Shown: positions 1 through 12,500, numbered from the stretch's first letter. The stretch is 64,000 bases of DNA from Hypholoma sublateritium FD-334 SS-4 (GCA_000827495.1 KN817556.1:248001-312000); one strand, 5' to 3'. The notes: generated from the letters alone by a model not told the origin. A program made the numbers and translations.

Positions 1-328
1 CTTTCCCGCTGGAATACAAGCCCGGTATAAGACTTTGGGAATGTGGAGCCGGTGATTGGACACCATTACTAACCGACGTTCTCGGCGTACAGAACATTGG
101 AGCCTCCCGGGTGGAGGTTGGCGAATTTGGTCAAGTCATAGACCTTGGCGTCGATGATGACCCACTGTGAAATTCGGTAAGCAATATTCGGACTTCTATA
201 GTCGAGGACACTGACCACATCGCCTTCCTTGTTATGCTAAAATGTATCAATTAGCGTTGTTCAAAATAAGCAAGAGGATAATTGCGAACTTGGGCTATTT
301 CCTCAAGGGTGTACTCATTTGAGGCCAT
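1..328 (-). CDS. Cytochrome b5-domain protein, 5' end only (runs off left edge)
   Basis: Three small exons can be read: 290-328 (starts with ATG at 328, MASNEYTLEEIAQ), 216-236 (HNKEGDV) and 74-164, which begins WVIIDAKVYDLTKF and contains the heme-ligand motif HPGG. Introns have GTTCGC, GTCAGT and GTTAGT donors and AG acceptors, and the phases join correctly. The T-E-E-x-x-HN...VYD-x-x-F...HPGG pattern is the N-terminal half of a cytochrome b5 heme-binding fold. In this class of fungi such a domain often sits at the N-terminus of an acyl-CoA dehydrogenase-like protein, but it can also be a free cytochrome b5 or belong to a desaturase or reductase. The rest lies outside the window, so the full protein cannot be named. 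It is in tandem with the RAD16-like gene on the same strand. Confidence 0.8.
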
Positions 329-877
329 TACGCGAAATGGTTGCTTAAGGCGAACAGTCGGAGGTCAAGCAAGAAAGAAGGATGCTAGGAGGTCTTGGAA
401 GTGCGGGGAACTTGAATGTGGTTGGAGCTACTTGGGGAAGTTCGGCAATCAAATGTACATGTTCCGGGACTAACACGTGAATATCAAATTCGATATCTGA
501 TAAGATCAACGGGTCCTAGGACCTAGATCGCCTGGCCGATGAGGACTCGGTGGGGTAACGGAAGACTTGGCGGTCTCGAAGAAATAAGGCACACTGAGGG
601 ACATGTACATAGCCGTACACTGCTGTACATAGGGGAAACGAGGAAGGCTCAAATAATATAAGATGTTACATACATAAGATATAACCGGTAGATACTAACA
701 ACATTTTCGAATAAATAAACGCACCAAAGTAAGAAGAACAAATTGTGGACGAGACTTCATCTAACAGGATAAGTGGCTCTGGCATGAGGTAAGAAGGGTA
801 TGTTTACAACGAAACACGCGGTTGACACGCGGTTCTTCATATGTTCAACGTGTATTCCCTTGAATTCCTCATAACTA
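329..877. other. Intergenic region
   Basis: Spacer between the start of the cytochrome b5-type gene and the end of the RAD16-like gene, both on the minus strand. It must hold the promoter of the former and the 3' region of the latter. I see no coding exon or RNA gene in it. Confidence 0.6.
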
Positions 878-3800
878 TCAAACACGCTTGCATTAGCAAG
901 TAAACACCATGAACCGATAAGAAAGCTCACTCTGAACAGGAAACCCAGCTGGGTTTTAGAAAAAGGAGAATCAGCGCCTCGGCTCAACGAAGAAAGATAA
1001 CGAGGAACGTACATCTTCCGGTGTAAGTCTGCCCATGGCCTAGACACGGCAGACTGTTAACACATAGAATGTATTTGATATTGTGATATAACTTACTGAA
1101 TCATCGGAGGACAAAGTGGCATCAACCATTGCGCTTTTCTTTTCTTGGAGCTATGCCAGTCGATTAACAATGGTGTTGCGCTCAAGAATGAGGCCATTGA
1201 ACGTACCTGAACAATGCGACTTTCTATGCTATCTTCCACGACGAGTTTAATGGCTTGGACGGGTCTTCGTTGACCCAGGCGATGGATACGATCCATAGCC
1301 TCTGTAAAGGGCGTCAATATTTGTGACCATTTGACTCGTATTCGTGAACGTACGATATTCGACCTAAGCAGACGACCATAAGCAACTGATTAGACAACGA
1401 ATGCAGTAGATACATACAGCAGGATTCCACCAACTGTCCATCAGGTAGACACGAGAAGCTTCAGTCAAATTGAGAGCAACGCCACCAGCCTTCAAGCTGA
1501 CAAGGAAAACGGTGACTTCTACATTATTCACTGCGAGATAAATGAGGTCAGCCTACGTGCTAAAAAAGGGCCAATTCGACATACTAAAGTGCTTGATGGT
1601 AGCGTCACGAGCCTGCGGAGACATGGTACCTTCTAAGCGACAGACCTTAGGGGAGAAAAATCAGCTTTGGCGGAGGAAATGCTGAGGTCACTTCAACGTA
1701 CACTAAACCCAGCTCGCTGCAACCTAAACGCAATAAGATCCAGGAAGTTGACGAATTGGCTGAATACGAGACTCTTCGTCGTCGCATCTTGCAAGCGTAG
1801 ATTGCTCAACTCCTCCACCAGCGCCTCTATCTTCGACGAAGAGCGCCAGGTGTCTAGGTTAAGCCGTCCTAGTATTCCCTGTCGTACATTCACAATATTT
1901 TCGTCTATCTCCAGTGCGGGTGCCTCTAGGTCGATAGTAAGTGGCAAGTGACAAACGGGACATGCAGGCTGTTTTGAGGGGCTGTGAACATTTTATCAAA
2001 CGTGTGAGGTAGGTCTACGTACTTGAACTTCTAAGGCCGCTTCTAGATATTGCCTGATACACTCGCGATCGAAAATATGGCGACATTTAGATTGGATAGC
2101 ATCTTCGGCTATGTCGTTACAGAGGCGGCAGACAGTTGCCTCATCGTTGGCATCACTGACAAACTTTGTCGAGTTTGTTTTGCTGCGAAGAACGAGATCG
2201 GGGTGACAAGCCATTTGGCGCATTCGGGTGAGCCTTAAGAGAAAAAGTCAGGATATCGATATCATCGCTGTAAGCTGATACCCACAAGCTAAAGATATTG
2301 GAATAATCTGGTAGATTATAAAGTTAGAAGAACACTATATGACGGAAGAAAGAGCTTACTGTTCAAAACTGTTCCGTGATCGAGATATGTGCTGAACTGG
2401 CGCTTCGCATCGGAGAACAAGGAAAGATAAAGCTCCTTTTCTTCCGCGCTGAAGTAGTCCCTGCGAACGATGATAGTGCGAGGTGGCAGTCCTAAGTCAT
2501 CCGCCTTTTGGAGCTGCGCGAAAAGAGGTAAGGCAAACATAGAGGTATGGCTCAACGATCTGATGGGCTTACCTTCGTCCTGCGAAGCATCATACGATCG
2601 AGCAGAATCTTCAGCTTTTTAAATGCATCTTTACCAGGGCCCACCATGCCGTGCTTCTGGATGGGCGTAAGAATTTCCGTATTCCAAAAACAGGTCTGAA
2701 GGCGTATAAGAATAAGCTTGATTTTCTTTACAGAATCAAAATCCTGACATGTTGCATAGGGCTATGTCCACAATCTAAGATTAATGATATTAGTACTGGA
2801 AACCAGTATTATGAATTTTAAGCAAACCTTACCATCACACGATCTTTTGTCGCTGAAGCTCCAGTGAAGAGATTTACAATCACACAATTTACCTGAAAAG
2901 CGTAGGTGAGATTTGGATGTTTATTATAGCATCAGGAAAAACGTACAGAAATAAAAAGAAAAGGGATCACCGCCCAGGAAGCGGACGAGACTGTACAGTT
3001 CTCCAACACGATTCTGGAGCGGTGTGCCAGAGAGACACCAGCGATAATTTGCCTTCAGTTCAAATGTCGCTTTTGCTGTGTTGGTCGCACGTTCTTTGAT
3101 ATTATGGGCTTCGTCAAGGACGATGCGGTTCCAATGAATCTGATGCATGGCCGATTTTTCTTTGATGATCAAGCCTTTCCGTTTGAATCCGTTTTGTTGC
3201 TTGCGGAAACAACTACAAGTGGCATAGTTTAAAAAAACTGAATGTATACGCAAAATGGCACCTTACCTTTCCAGAACGGCGTACGTGGTCAATACCACAT
3301 CGAATTTCTTGAGTACACTGATATCGGATTCGCGAGAACCTCCGTGCCAAACAAGAACCTTGAGTCCATCAGTATGGGCCGCTATTTCGTTCCTCCATTG
3401 CATAATTGCCACTGTCGGTCTGTAGTTCGGGGAGATCGGTCAGACTATAGAAGTTACCAGTGCAATTTGACGTACGCGACGACCAGGTTGGGCTTTGCAC
3501 CATCAGATACCAAGAGTGCGATGATTTGGATGGTCTTCCCCATTCTAGAAAACCCGATTAGTAAATGGCGACGCTTATCAGATGCACATTATTATACCCC
3601 ATCTCGTCCTATTGAAGTACGATCAAAATTTTAGGAGCCAGGGAGAAAGCTTTAATACTCACAGCGAGCATGCCACCATGCCAAATCCCCTTTTCTTGTT
3701 CTCTCATCCAGTAAAGACTTTCCTGTTGGAAGGGAAGAAGAGTTAACTTGAGGTTGTCTGGTTGCTTTGCTTTGGTGGGGATGATGATAGGAATGTCCTT

Positions 3801-4961
3801 CGATAAGTCGCCCCATACGTCTCGCAGTTCGGGATGGTGCCGTCGTAAAGCGATAGATGTTCGTTCCGCCTTTGGAATAAGCAAAATAAGGATCCCAGTT
3901 CAGAACAAATTTGCAACACACTCACATGCGTCAATCGACGGCCCAGCTTTTTGATGAGAGCTATTTCTTCCTTTTTGTTGGCTTTGCGCCCGGCTATGGA
4001 TGCGAGACGCGCCTCTTTCCTTGCCCGCTTCATTTCGGCGACGGTCATAACCTTCGGCGGACGTGCGATAGATACCGACTTGGTCTTCGGAGAAGCCTTA
4101 CCCTTGCCTCGGGTAGGACTCATGAGCGGTTCTTCGTCTGACGAGTCGATGTCCAGCGCATCGCTGTCCATATAGGCCTCCTCGTGATCGTCGACGTCAA
4201 TGGCCTTGTTCTTGCGCGTCAAACGCCGTTCGGCAGCAGCTGCGCGCAATTGTGCCTCACGGCTCGGGCCAGTGATGCGGTTCGACGACGAACTTGCGAC
4301 ATCAGCGTCCGCTGTTTGCAAGGATTCACGGACCGCAGCATCGAGCATAATTTCCTCGTCCTCTTCATTCATGGATTCTTCTTCGGAAGCCTGGAATTCC
4401 GATCCACTATCGTCGGATTCTTCTATTTCAAGCGCGGCATCTTCGTCGTATTCGATGCCCTCTTCGGCAGAATTGATTTCATCCTCAGAACTGGGAGGCG
4501 AAACCGCTTTGGCCTTGCCTTTGCCCTTGTTCCTTGTGGACGGCGTAGTGGTTGCCTGAAAATATCTCCTGAGGAACTACTACTTGTGATAGCTCACAAC
4601 TTGGCTTTACCTTTGCTTTTGCAGGACTGCTTGTGGGAACAGGGATTGACACATAGACCTGACTAGACACAGCACGGCGCTTCGCAGCAGGCGCTCGTGA
4701 GACGGATTCGTTGAGGTCTTCCATGTCATCATCACTCTCAGCAGCAGGCCGTTTGCGCCCTCCATTCGACCTTCCTCGCGCACTTGCAGACCGCGCTTTT
4801 GCGAGAGGAACGTCTTCGGCCTCTGATGTTGCTGGCGTTTCAGGCTCCTCAACAACAGACTCTGGCCTGGAGCTCACAACAGGCGATACATTGGAAAGAG
4901 GAGTAGTTTGTGCGGACAACGCAGCACTGTTACGCGCAGACTGACGGGTGACCCTTGCCAT
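878..4961 (-). CDS. RAD16: RAD16-like SNF2-family ATPase with RING finger (nucleotide excision repair)
   Basis: Reconstructed as 22 exons, about 978 aa, starting at ATG 4961 ([16 protein letters not shown]). Yeast Rad16 acts with Rad7 in global-genome nucleotide excision repair as a DNA-dependent ATPase and ubiquitin-ligase component. Visible in order: an acidic, low-complexity N-terminus (about 1-330); Walker A GGMLADEMGMGKT (about 391-405); DEAH box LDEAHN (about 510); motif [12 protein letters not shown]; a RING finger of C3HC4 type starting CRLCND and ending PACPVC (about 724-768) inserted between the two helicase lobes; LVFSQF; and motif [14 protein letters not shown] (about 912). The C-terminus reads [15 protein letters not shown]. 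Several exons are tiny: 3598-3608 (11 nt), 1354-1363 (10 nt), 2286-2307 (22 nt), 2749-2774 (26 nt), 1013-1039 (27 nt), 931-948 (18 nt) and a possible 9-nt last exon, 878-886. No frame break is needed. The last exon is the least certain part. Confidence 0.92.
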
Positions 4962-5312
4962 GTCAGCGAATGCGAGGGAAGGGAGAGAACAAAGAACAAA
5001 TTTCAATTAAGGAAATATTCGTGATTCATAAATGAGGTGTGTCACCTCACGAGATCGCGTGGTGTAAATTGTCACAATTGGGCCACCGGCAATCAAGCTC
5101 CTGGGCCCGGCACAGCACATCGTACACTCGTCGCTCTCGCATGTCGCAGACGAGGCAAGGGTTGGGCAAGGGACTTAGGACCATTGCAATTACATTTAGA
5201 AACGCGTTGTTATTTGGCTGATAGATTATGGGCTACAGAATTTCCAGAATAAAAAAAACGTGCTAAAGGTAAGTAGGCGGTCTTCAAGACTGAAGTGACA
5301 AATCCTCCGAGT
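4962..5312. other. Intergenic region
   Basis: Promoter side of the RAD16-like gene and 3' side of the small glutamine-rich gene. I see no feature beyond AT-rich stretches near the RAD16 start. Confidence 0.5.
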
Positions 5313-7178
5313 CTAACAGTTTCCATTTATAAATTTACAGCATTTACATTTACAACAACATTTCCTCATGTCCGCCACTAGCCCTTTGGAAATCACGGAA
5401 GGACCAAGCGCATCGCCGTTTGACGAGGTGTATCCACTGTTTGCATCATTCACGAACGAATTGAGCAGAGTGCTCGCGAGCCGTCGCAGCCGGCTGGAAC
5501 GCTTGGTCGGGCAGATTGCTGCGCAGATTCGAGTTCGGATTACCACCCGACGCGTCCGGCTGGAACGACTGCGTGAAGCCGAAGCCAGATGCTTGTTGTG
5601 GCCCTAAGGTCTGCGTGACGTTGTTGAATATGTTTCGCGCATCCGACAAGTAGCCGTCACCGTTGTCTCCGTTGGACGTGTTGGCGTTGCGATCGAAAGT
5701 CTGCGGGATTGTGTTGGATATCCGCGACGCTGGATCCACGGAGCCGTTGCTCCAGGTGGGGTCACCACCGAACGACGAAGAGAAACCCGGCGATTGGGGG
5801 GGCGGCGTCGGTGGTTGAGCACTTGAATAGAACCAATTATTGCCCAAGTCTGGATTTGCGACGAAGTTGTTGCTGTTGTCCCTGTGCGATGTAGTCTGAT
5901 CTTGCGGATGCTGGTTTTGATTGATGGATGAGTCGAAATTCTGGCTTAGAGGGTTGTGGTTGTATGAGCCATAGCCTGAGGGGTCATGTGCGGGTCCGTG
6001 CTGTTGGTGAGCATGATAGGGCTCCGACGCCGGGGCCGTGAAGTTGGGTTGGTATTGCTGGGGAGGACTCTGTGCAGCACCTGGCTGCCACGACTGCTGG
6101 AGTTGCGGCTCCGAATTAATTTGAGGCGTCTGCTGAGCTGCATTCGGCTGCCATTGCTGAGGCTGCCACTGCTGGGGAGGCGTATGCGGAGGTACATTTG
6201 GCTGCCACTGCTGTTGTGGTTGCAGATGGTGTTGCATCAGAGGCGACTGCAGTCCAGTATCGTAGCGTCGGTACGTTTGTTGTGGATGCATCTGATTCTG
6301 CTGCTGAAGCGGGTGTATGAACTCCTGCGCCGCGGCGGCCTGTCCCATCTGCGCGTACGCGATTATCTGGGCGAGCGCCTGCTGCTGGGCGAGCGCTTGT
6401 TGCCGCGCCGCGACCTGCTGCTCCACAAGCGCCTGGTGCTGTGCCGCCGCCTGCAGTTTGTGCACCTCCATAATTAACTTCGCGTAGTCGATGGCCGGCA
6501 GGGCGGGTGCAGGCAGTAGCTGGTAGTTCTGAATGGGCAGCCCCACCTGCAGCTGCGTCTGTAGCGCGGCAAGCACGTCGTTGGGGTTAATATTCGAGCG
6601 ACCCTCGAGCACGGCCTGCTTCATGGCGTGCTGCTGCAGTACAGGCTGGTGGTACATGTTCGAAAATATTTGCGGCTGCGCTACAGCGACTGCAGCATAT
6701 TGAGATTCGATAGGTGCGAAGGAGGGGAGATTTCCCGGCGATGGCAAACCCATGAACGGCGTTGTTGTCGTTGGGGAGACTGAGCCCGGCGAAATCATCC
6801 CCAGCGACGACTGGGGCGGTAATAAGCTTCCATCTGTTGTACGATAGAAATCTTGATAAAACAAATATAATGAGCGGGAGTATAAGTTTTGAAGTCACAA
6901 ATCAATTTACCTGGCTGGGCATCCAAACCACTGTCGTAGATCCGATGATTGCTGAATGCATTCTCAAGAAGCGGGAGATTTGGAATTGGGTCTAAATGAT
7001 GGCGAATAAATGCAGCTTGTTCAGTCGCGAAACGATTTGCTCCCAGTGAATCATGATCCTCGAGGTGTTGATATGGGTCTGAAATGGGTGCTTCGTCTGA
7101 AAGAGTATTCTGGTAATGGTCGATACTGTCGCGTGTTTGAGGATAGTTGCCCGGAACCCAACGTGTAACTCGAGACAT
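5313..7178 (-). CDS. Glutamine-rich protein, rearranged partial paralog of the 9557-12957 gene (possible pseudogene)
   Basis: Exon 1 (6911-7178) starts at ATG 7178 (MSRVTRWVPGNYPQ) and joins in phase 1 across a GTAAAT...CAACAG intron to a long exon beginning at 6833. That exon is colinear with the larger neighbour (PPQSS..SPGSVSP, MYHQP, QAVLEGR, PVQNYQL-like, LQAAAQHQ, many WQP and PPQ repeats). Relative to the neighbour it lacks the WW-like N-terminus and several hundred residues. A short deletion (about 19 nt, near 5480-5500) shifts the frame, so the long frame ends at 5446. The ancestral C-terminus continues in another frame down to 5313 and still ends GNC like the neighbour. The first 89 residues are unlike the neighbour and may come from other sequence. 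If expressed it would give about 551 aa, glutamine- and proline-rich and probably disordered. Function unknown. Confidence 0.6.
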
Positions 7179-9068
7179 ATGAGCAGAGGAGTGAGAGGAG
7201 AAACTCCTCTCAGATACTTGGATAACCGCTTGCAGAGACGTAGCATGGACGGTAAATGAGAGGCAGCTTTAAACAGGTCAACGGTGACTGCCATCGGACA
7301 GTGGACACCGTGACGGCTCACGAACTCGAAGATAGTCGTGGGAACATATTGGAATTCGACCGGCTAATATTGGGGTACTCTCCGTCAGATTTGATATATG
7401 AGCCGATCGGGATGTTGAAGCAGGCCTCGTGGACCTGCCTGCCAGGATTAGCAACGTAGTCCCTGCACCTCAGCCTGGTATCGTCGCTCTCGGCCGCCTG
7501 CTGCGCCCAACACCGTCTTCTCACCCCCGCACGCCGCCCTCATCCTGCGTCGCCGCTCTGCTCATCGATCAAGTGCTCGTTACATCCGCTTTGACGCGCC
7601 GCCGGACGAGGAAAACGTACACAGTGCCGTACAGTGCACTAGGCTCTCCGCATACGTGCCGCCCTCGCCGCCCTCCTGCATCGCCACCTCAGCACGAAAA
7701 AGTCGGTGCTCATCGCCCCGCCTCCACGCTCGCTCTCGCCTCCGTGTCGAGGCCGCCACGCCGTCGATGCTGACTTCCCCGTGTCGCCCGCACACGATGA
7801 CGCCGCCTCCGTTTTCGCCGTCTTCGTGGACGGATCTGGCGCCTCCCACCACCCACCTCTGCCCTCCAACCTCATCGGCGCCATCTCCAACGCCAACGCG
7901 ATCTGTGCCGCCACCACCACCGCGGACGTTGTCTCCGATCCCAACTCAGCGCTGTGCTCCTGCGCGAGACCGACGGGGCTCCCTCGAGGGGACGGTTGAA
8001 CTCCCTGCGCCCGCACGAGCTTCGATGCTCGTACGGGCGCCTTCTCTTATTCATCCACCCCAGGAAACGATGAAAGTGCGTCTGCGCGAGCACCACGCTC
8101 GCCGGGGCGCCTTATCTTGCCCATCCACCCCTCTACACGGCTTGCCGATCCCTCACCGATGCATCGCCGCCGCCGCTCCTCAGTCCGGCCGCATCGACAA
8201 CGTTCTCGCGCCCTCTACCGTGAGCCCGCCGTCTCCGTCGTTGCCCAGCCCATCCCCCGCGCCAGCTCTGCGTACACGAGAACATGTATTCAGTGCATGT
8301 GCATGAGCGGCCGCTCCCTCTCCCCTGCCGCTGGCTCCAGGTAAGGTAATGTCTTGCTGTACCTGTCGCTCGCTCGCTGACATTCACCAATCGCAGCCAG
8401 GGCCCAGCGGCCCAACGATCGCCCCGTCGCTTCCGCGATTCGACGACACCGGTGAGGCGCGGATAGGCAGGACGTGCAACATGTGCACCTCCTGCTGAAC
8501 GTCCTGTGTGGGCTGCGTTTCGAAGACGTCAGCCCCGCACAGCCGCCTTTAACGAAGCCTGTCGCGACCGCGCGCAAGGCGCTCCTTCTCTCGACAGGGG
8601 GAAATTTCACGACTTGAGTGTGGCTACCACCGCCGGCCGGGATCTGGTGCGCTGGATGCCTGGCCATGCAGAGCAGAATCCGAAGCGCTCGCGAACCACG
8701 TATAAAGCATCACGCTTGAAGGGACTTTTCGGCGCTCTCGGAGGCAGCGGCTCGATTACTTACATGCCCCACGTGCCACCCGCCGTCAATATAAATAGTG
8801 ACATCGTGTGCGCCTTCCCCACCACCTGTCCAACTTTTGTGGTTATCATACGTGCAATAGATCTTATTACCAGTGAGCCGGTGTACAATAATCGAGTAAA
8901 CGAGGCGATTTTATTTTCCAAATGTTCTATGTAGTCTCATACCCAGGCCCCACATGTAGATCGATAGTGATCGCGCAAATGACATCCCTGAGAACGTATC
9001 CTAGCGCCTTGAGTGTATTTTTTTCGTGGAGTCCCCTTGGGATAACTGAGTGAATTTCATATTGCCAG
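7179..9068. other. Gene-poor region with GC-rich, low-complexity core
   Basis: From about 7450 to 8700 the sequence is GC-rich, with open frames on both strands that are rich in proline, serine and arginine. They have no recognisable domain, no consistent splice partners and mutually exclusive frames, so I do not call them genes. The flanks (7180-7450 and 8700-9068) are AT-richer. The sequence just before 9068 ends in a plausible splice acceptor (ATTGCCAG) for the carbamoyl-phosphate synthase fragment. I found no terminal repeats. Confidence 0.5.
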
Positions 9069-9366
9069 GCGCATTTCCGCCAAGGTCCTCCCAAAAATTC
9101 CGCGTCCGGACGTTAAACGTGTTGTCGTCGTCGGAAGCGGCGGCTTGAGCATCGGCCAAGCTGGCGAATTCGATTATTCTGGTTCGCAGGCGCTCAAAGC
9201 CCTAAGCGAAGAAGGCGTCGAGGNTATCCTCATTAATNNCAATATTGCAACATGGCAAACGTCGCATCAGCTTGCTTCGGAGGTCTACTTCCTTCCCATC
9301 ACCGCTGATTATGTTGCATACGTTTTGGAAAAGGAGCGCCCCGATGGCATTCTCCTTACATTCGGA
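9069..9366 (+). pseudogene. Carbamoyl-phosphate synthase large-subunit fragment
   Basis: After an acceptor-like AG the frame reads [17 protein letters not shown], then [20 protein letters not shown], then ILIN-x-NIAT, DEVYFLP-like and [13 protein letters not shown]. This is the start of the first ATP-grasp half of carbamoyl-phosphate synthase (arginine or pyrimidine pathway), which makes carbamoyl phosphate from glutamine or ammonia, bicarbonate and ATP. The homology stops right after LLTFG, where the family continues GQTALN. The roughly 1000 further residues expected are absent. Nothing upstream in 7.2-9.07 kb supplies the N-terminus. Three ambiguous bases (9224, 9238, 9239) fall inside it. 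It is either a relic copied from a complete gene elsewhere or an assembly join. It is not a working enzyme as it stands. Confidence 0.8.
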
Positions 9367-9556
9367 AGGCACCCGGAAGAGGGTGGGCATGAGACTACAA
9401 ATGCTCTATATCCTCAGATCGCGACTAGGCGAAGACAGCAAACACTTAATCAAATTGAAAATACATTGTTGCGCAATGGTAATGATTGTAACCCTACAGT
9501 ATCAATGTCCCCCAAAAAAAAAGTGTGTTGAAAATAAGTGTCTGGCTAACATTGGG

Positions 9557-12500
9557 CTAACAGTTCCCGTTTGCAAAATTAACGTTTACATCGACGTCGA
9601 CATTGAAGTTGTCGTTCACCATGCCCGCCACCAGCCCGGTCGCAAGCCCCGAGAGATCAAACGCACCGCCGTTCGACGACGGGTCCGTGGATCCACTATT
9701 TGCATTATTCATGAACGAGTTGAGCAGGCCGCTCGCGAGGCCGCCGTTGTCCCCGCCGTACGTCGCATTCGGCTGGAACGCCTGGCTGAGCATATTGCTG
9801 AGCAGATTCGCGTTCGGGTCACCGCCCGACGCGTCTGGCTGGAACGACTGCGTGAAGCTATTCAGAATATTCGAGGTGAGGTCCGACGAGCCGCTGAAGT
9901 CGGGCGATTGCTGCGGCTGGAAGGCCTGCGTGATATTATTGAATATATTCGATGTATCCGACGAGAAACCGCCCCCGCTATCTCCGCTGGGGGCGCTGAC
10001 ATTGGGGTCGAATGTCTGGGAGATCATGTTGTATATCTGCGATGCGGGATCCATGGAGCCATTGCCGTTGTTGGGGTCGCCGAACGACGACGAGAAATCC
10101 GGAGATTGGGGGGGCGGCGCCTGCGATTGGGCATTGGGGTCGTACCAGTTATTGCTCGGATCTGGATTTGCGGCGAAGTTGTTGCTGTTGTCCCCGTATG
10201 ACGGAGTCTGATTTTGCGACTGCTGGTTTTGATTGGTGAGCGCGTCGAAAATTTGGCTGAGAGGGTTGTGGCCGGAAGAGCCTTGATGGTTATTTGTGGG
10301 TTGGTGCTGTTGGTGAGTATGATGGGGCTGCGACGCCGGGGCCGCGAAGTTCGGCTGGTACTGCTGCTGAGGCGGGCTCTCTGTCGCTTCCGGTTGCCAT
10401 TGCTGCTGGGGCTGCAATTGGGGATTAATCTGGGGCGGCGCCTGCTGAGCGCTATTCGGCTGCCATTGCTGCTGAGGCTGCCACTGCTGAGGGGGCGTCT
10501 GCTGTGTGGTGTTTGGTTGCCATTGCTGCTGAGGTAGAGACTGAGAATGAGCGTGCTGAGGAGGCTGGGCATGTTGTTGGCCGTGCGGACCGTTCCCCGC
10601 TTGACCCTGATGCTGAGCGGCATGTTGCTGCACGAACTGTTGATTTTGTTGCTGGCCGAGCTGTTGGCCGCCATGTTGCTGACCATGCTGTTGGCCGTGT
10701 TGCTGACCATGCTGAGCGTGCGGCTGCTGTTGACCATGATTTTGCGCATGGTGTTGTTGACCATGATTCTGCGCGTGTTGTTGCGCGTGCTGCTGCTGCT
10801 GCTGATGCACTTGCTGCTGATGCGTCTGCTGATGGTGCTGCTGGTGCGCTTGCTGCAGGTGCATCTGATTATGCTGCTGCAGCGGCTGCACGAACCCCTG
10901 CGCCGCCGCCACCTGCCCCATCTGCGCGTACGCGATTTTCTGCGCGAGTGCTTGCTGCTGCGCGTGCGCCTGTTGCTGCGCCGCGACCTGCTGCTGCACG
11001 ACCACCTGGTGCTGCGCGGCCGCCTGCAGCCGGCGGACCTCCGCAATCAGCGTCGTGTAGTCGACGGGCGGCGGGGCGGGTGCGGGCGGGAGCTGGTAGT
11101 TCTGCACGGGCTGCCCCGCCTGGATCTGCGCCTGCAGCCGCGCGACGAGCATCTGGTGCTGCACCACCTGCTGCTGGTGGACCTGCTGCTGCTTCAGCAG
11201 CGCAGCGAGGACGGCGTTGTAGTTCGCGTGCGGGCGGCCCTCGAGCACGGCCTGCAGGTCCGCCTGCGCGACGCCCGTGCCCGTCTTCGACGACGGGATC
11301 GCCGCCCAGAGCTTGTTCACCATGCCCGGGCTCGTGAGCGCGTTCACCATGCGGTCGACGCGCACGCCCGTCGTCGCGGCGACCACCGAGGACAGCACGT
11401 TCCCGGTAGTCTTCGCAATAAGCTGCGCAGCGATGCGCCCGCCGTTGCCCGTTTTTGCTAGAGCTGACGCGGCGTTCTGCTTCATGGTGTTCTGCTGCTG
11501 GGGGGGCTGGTGGTACATGCTCGAAAACGTGTGCGGCGGCGTCGCAGCGACTGCAGCATACTGAGGTCTGACAGGTGCGATCGCGGGGGAATTTCCCGGC
11601 GAGGGCGAGCCCATGGACGACATTGACGTCGCCGGGGAGACGGAGCCCGGCGAAGACATCAGCAGCGACGACTGGGGCGGCGAGAAGCTTCCTGTCGAGC
11701 TGCCGCTGAATGATAAAGGCGAGAGCGGCGGCGGCGGCGGCGAATCAGGGTGCCCGGGACTCAATTGTGGGTTGGGGGCGGGGGTGTAGGGCGGGGACTG
11801 CAGCTGCCCAGATGCGCCTGGCGGGCGCGTCACCATTACCACATTCGGGGTGGGGCGCGGTGCGCTAGCGTTGCCGGGGTTCTGCGCCGTGGTCATGAGT
11901 ACCGGTGGCTGCCCCTGCTGCTGCTGACCGCCGGTTGGGCGGATGATCGGCTGTGCGTGGGCGTTCATATTACCACCCAAGGACTGAGTCCCAGGGCCGC
12001 TGTACGTCTGTGTCCGCCCGTGTAAACCATGAGGATGCGACTGCGCGCCGGGGTGGGCCTGAGGTACGCCCTGCATCGATTGTGCGCGGCCCATGTGCTG
12101 CTGGTAGCCCAGAGCGTGGTTCGTCTGTACCGGCGCCTTCGGCGGGGTCACTGGTGGCACGCCGCTCCCCAGCTCGCGCGGCGCGCGCCTGTCCCCCGCA
12201 GGAGAAGTCGACAGGCTCGTGATGTTATTCAGGGTGACGAGAGGCCCGGGGGTCGCGACGCCGGCGCTCATGTATAGCCGTTGCGCCGCTGTCAGCGCCG
12301 ACTGGGGAGGGCGGCTCACGGGGGCTGCGCTGACGGACATCGGACGGCTGGACGGTGGCGACGCCTGCCCCACCGTCGACACCGGCCGCGTAGACGTTGG
12401 CGACGCTTGGCCGACTGTGGACACTGGGCGATGGGGAGACGCTGGGCCCGCGCTCGGCATCGACATTGGCGCACCTAGCGCTGGTGAAGGCTGGCTCGTA

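Noticed and set aside
4962..5006. In-frame extension upstream of the RAD16 start (LCSLPSLAFAD)
   Set aside because: It begins at a non-ATG codon. The first ATG, 4961, gives a typical [10 protein letters not shown] start.
7656..8306. 216-codon Pro/Ser-rich frame in the GC-rich island
   Set aside because: No domain, overlapping frames on the other strand, and no good start or splice context. Composition alone explains it.
10700..10860. CAG/CTG-like repeat tract in the large glutamine-rich gene as a possible microsatellite or CRISPR-like array
   Set aside because: It is coding sequence for poly-Q with irregular codons and no spacer structure.
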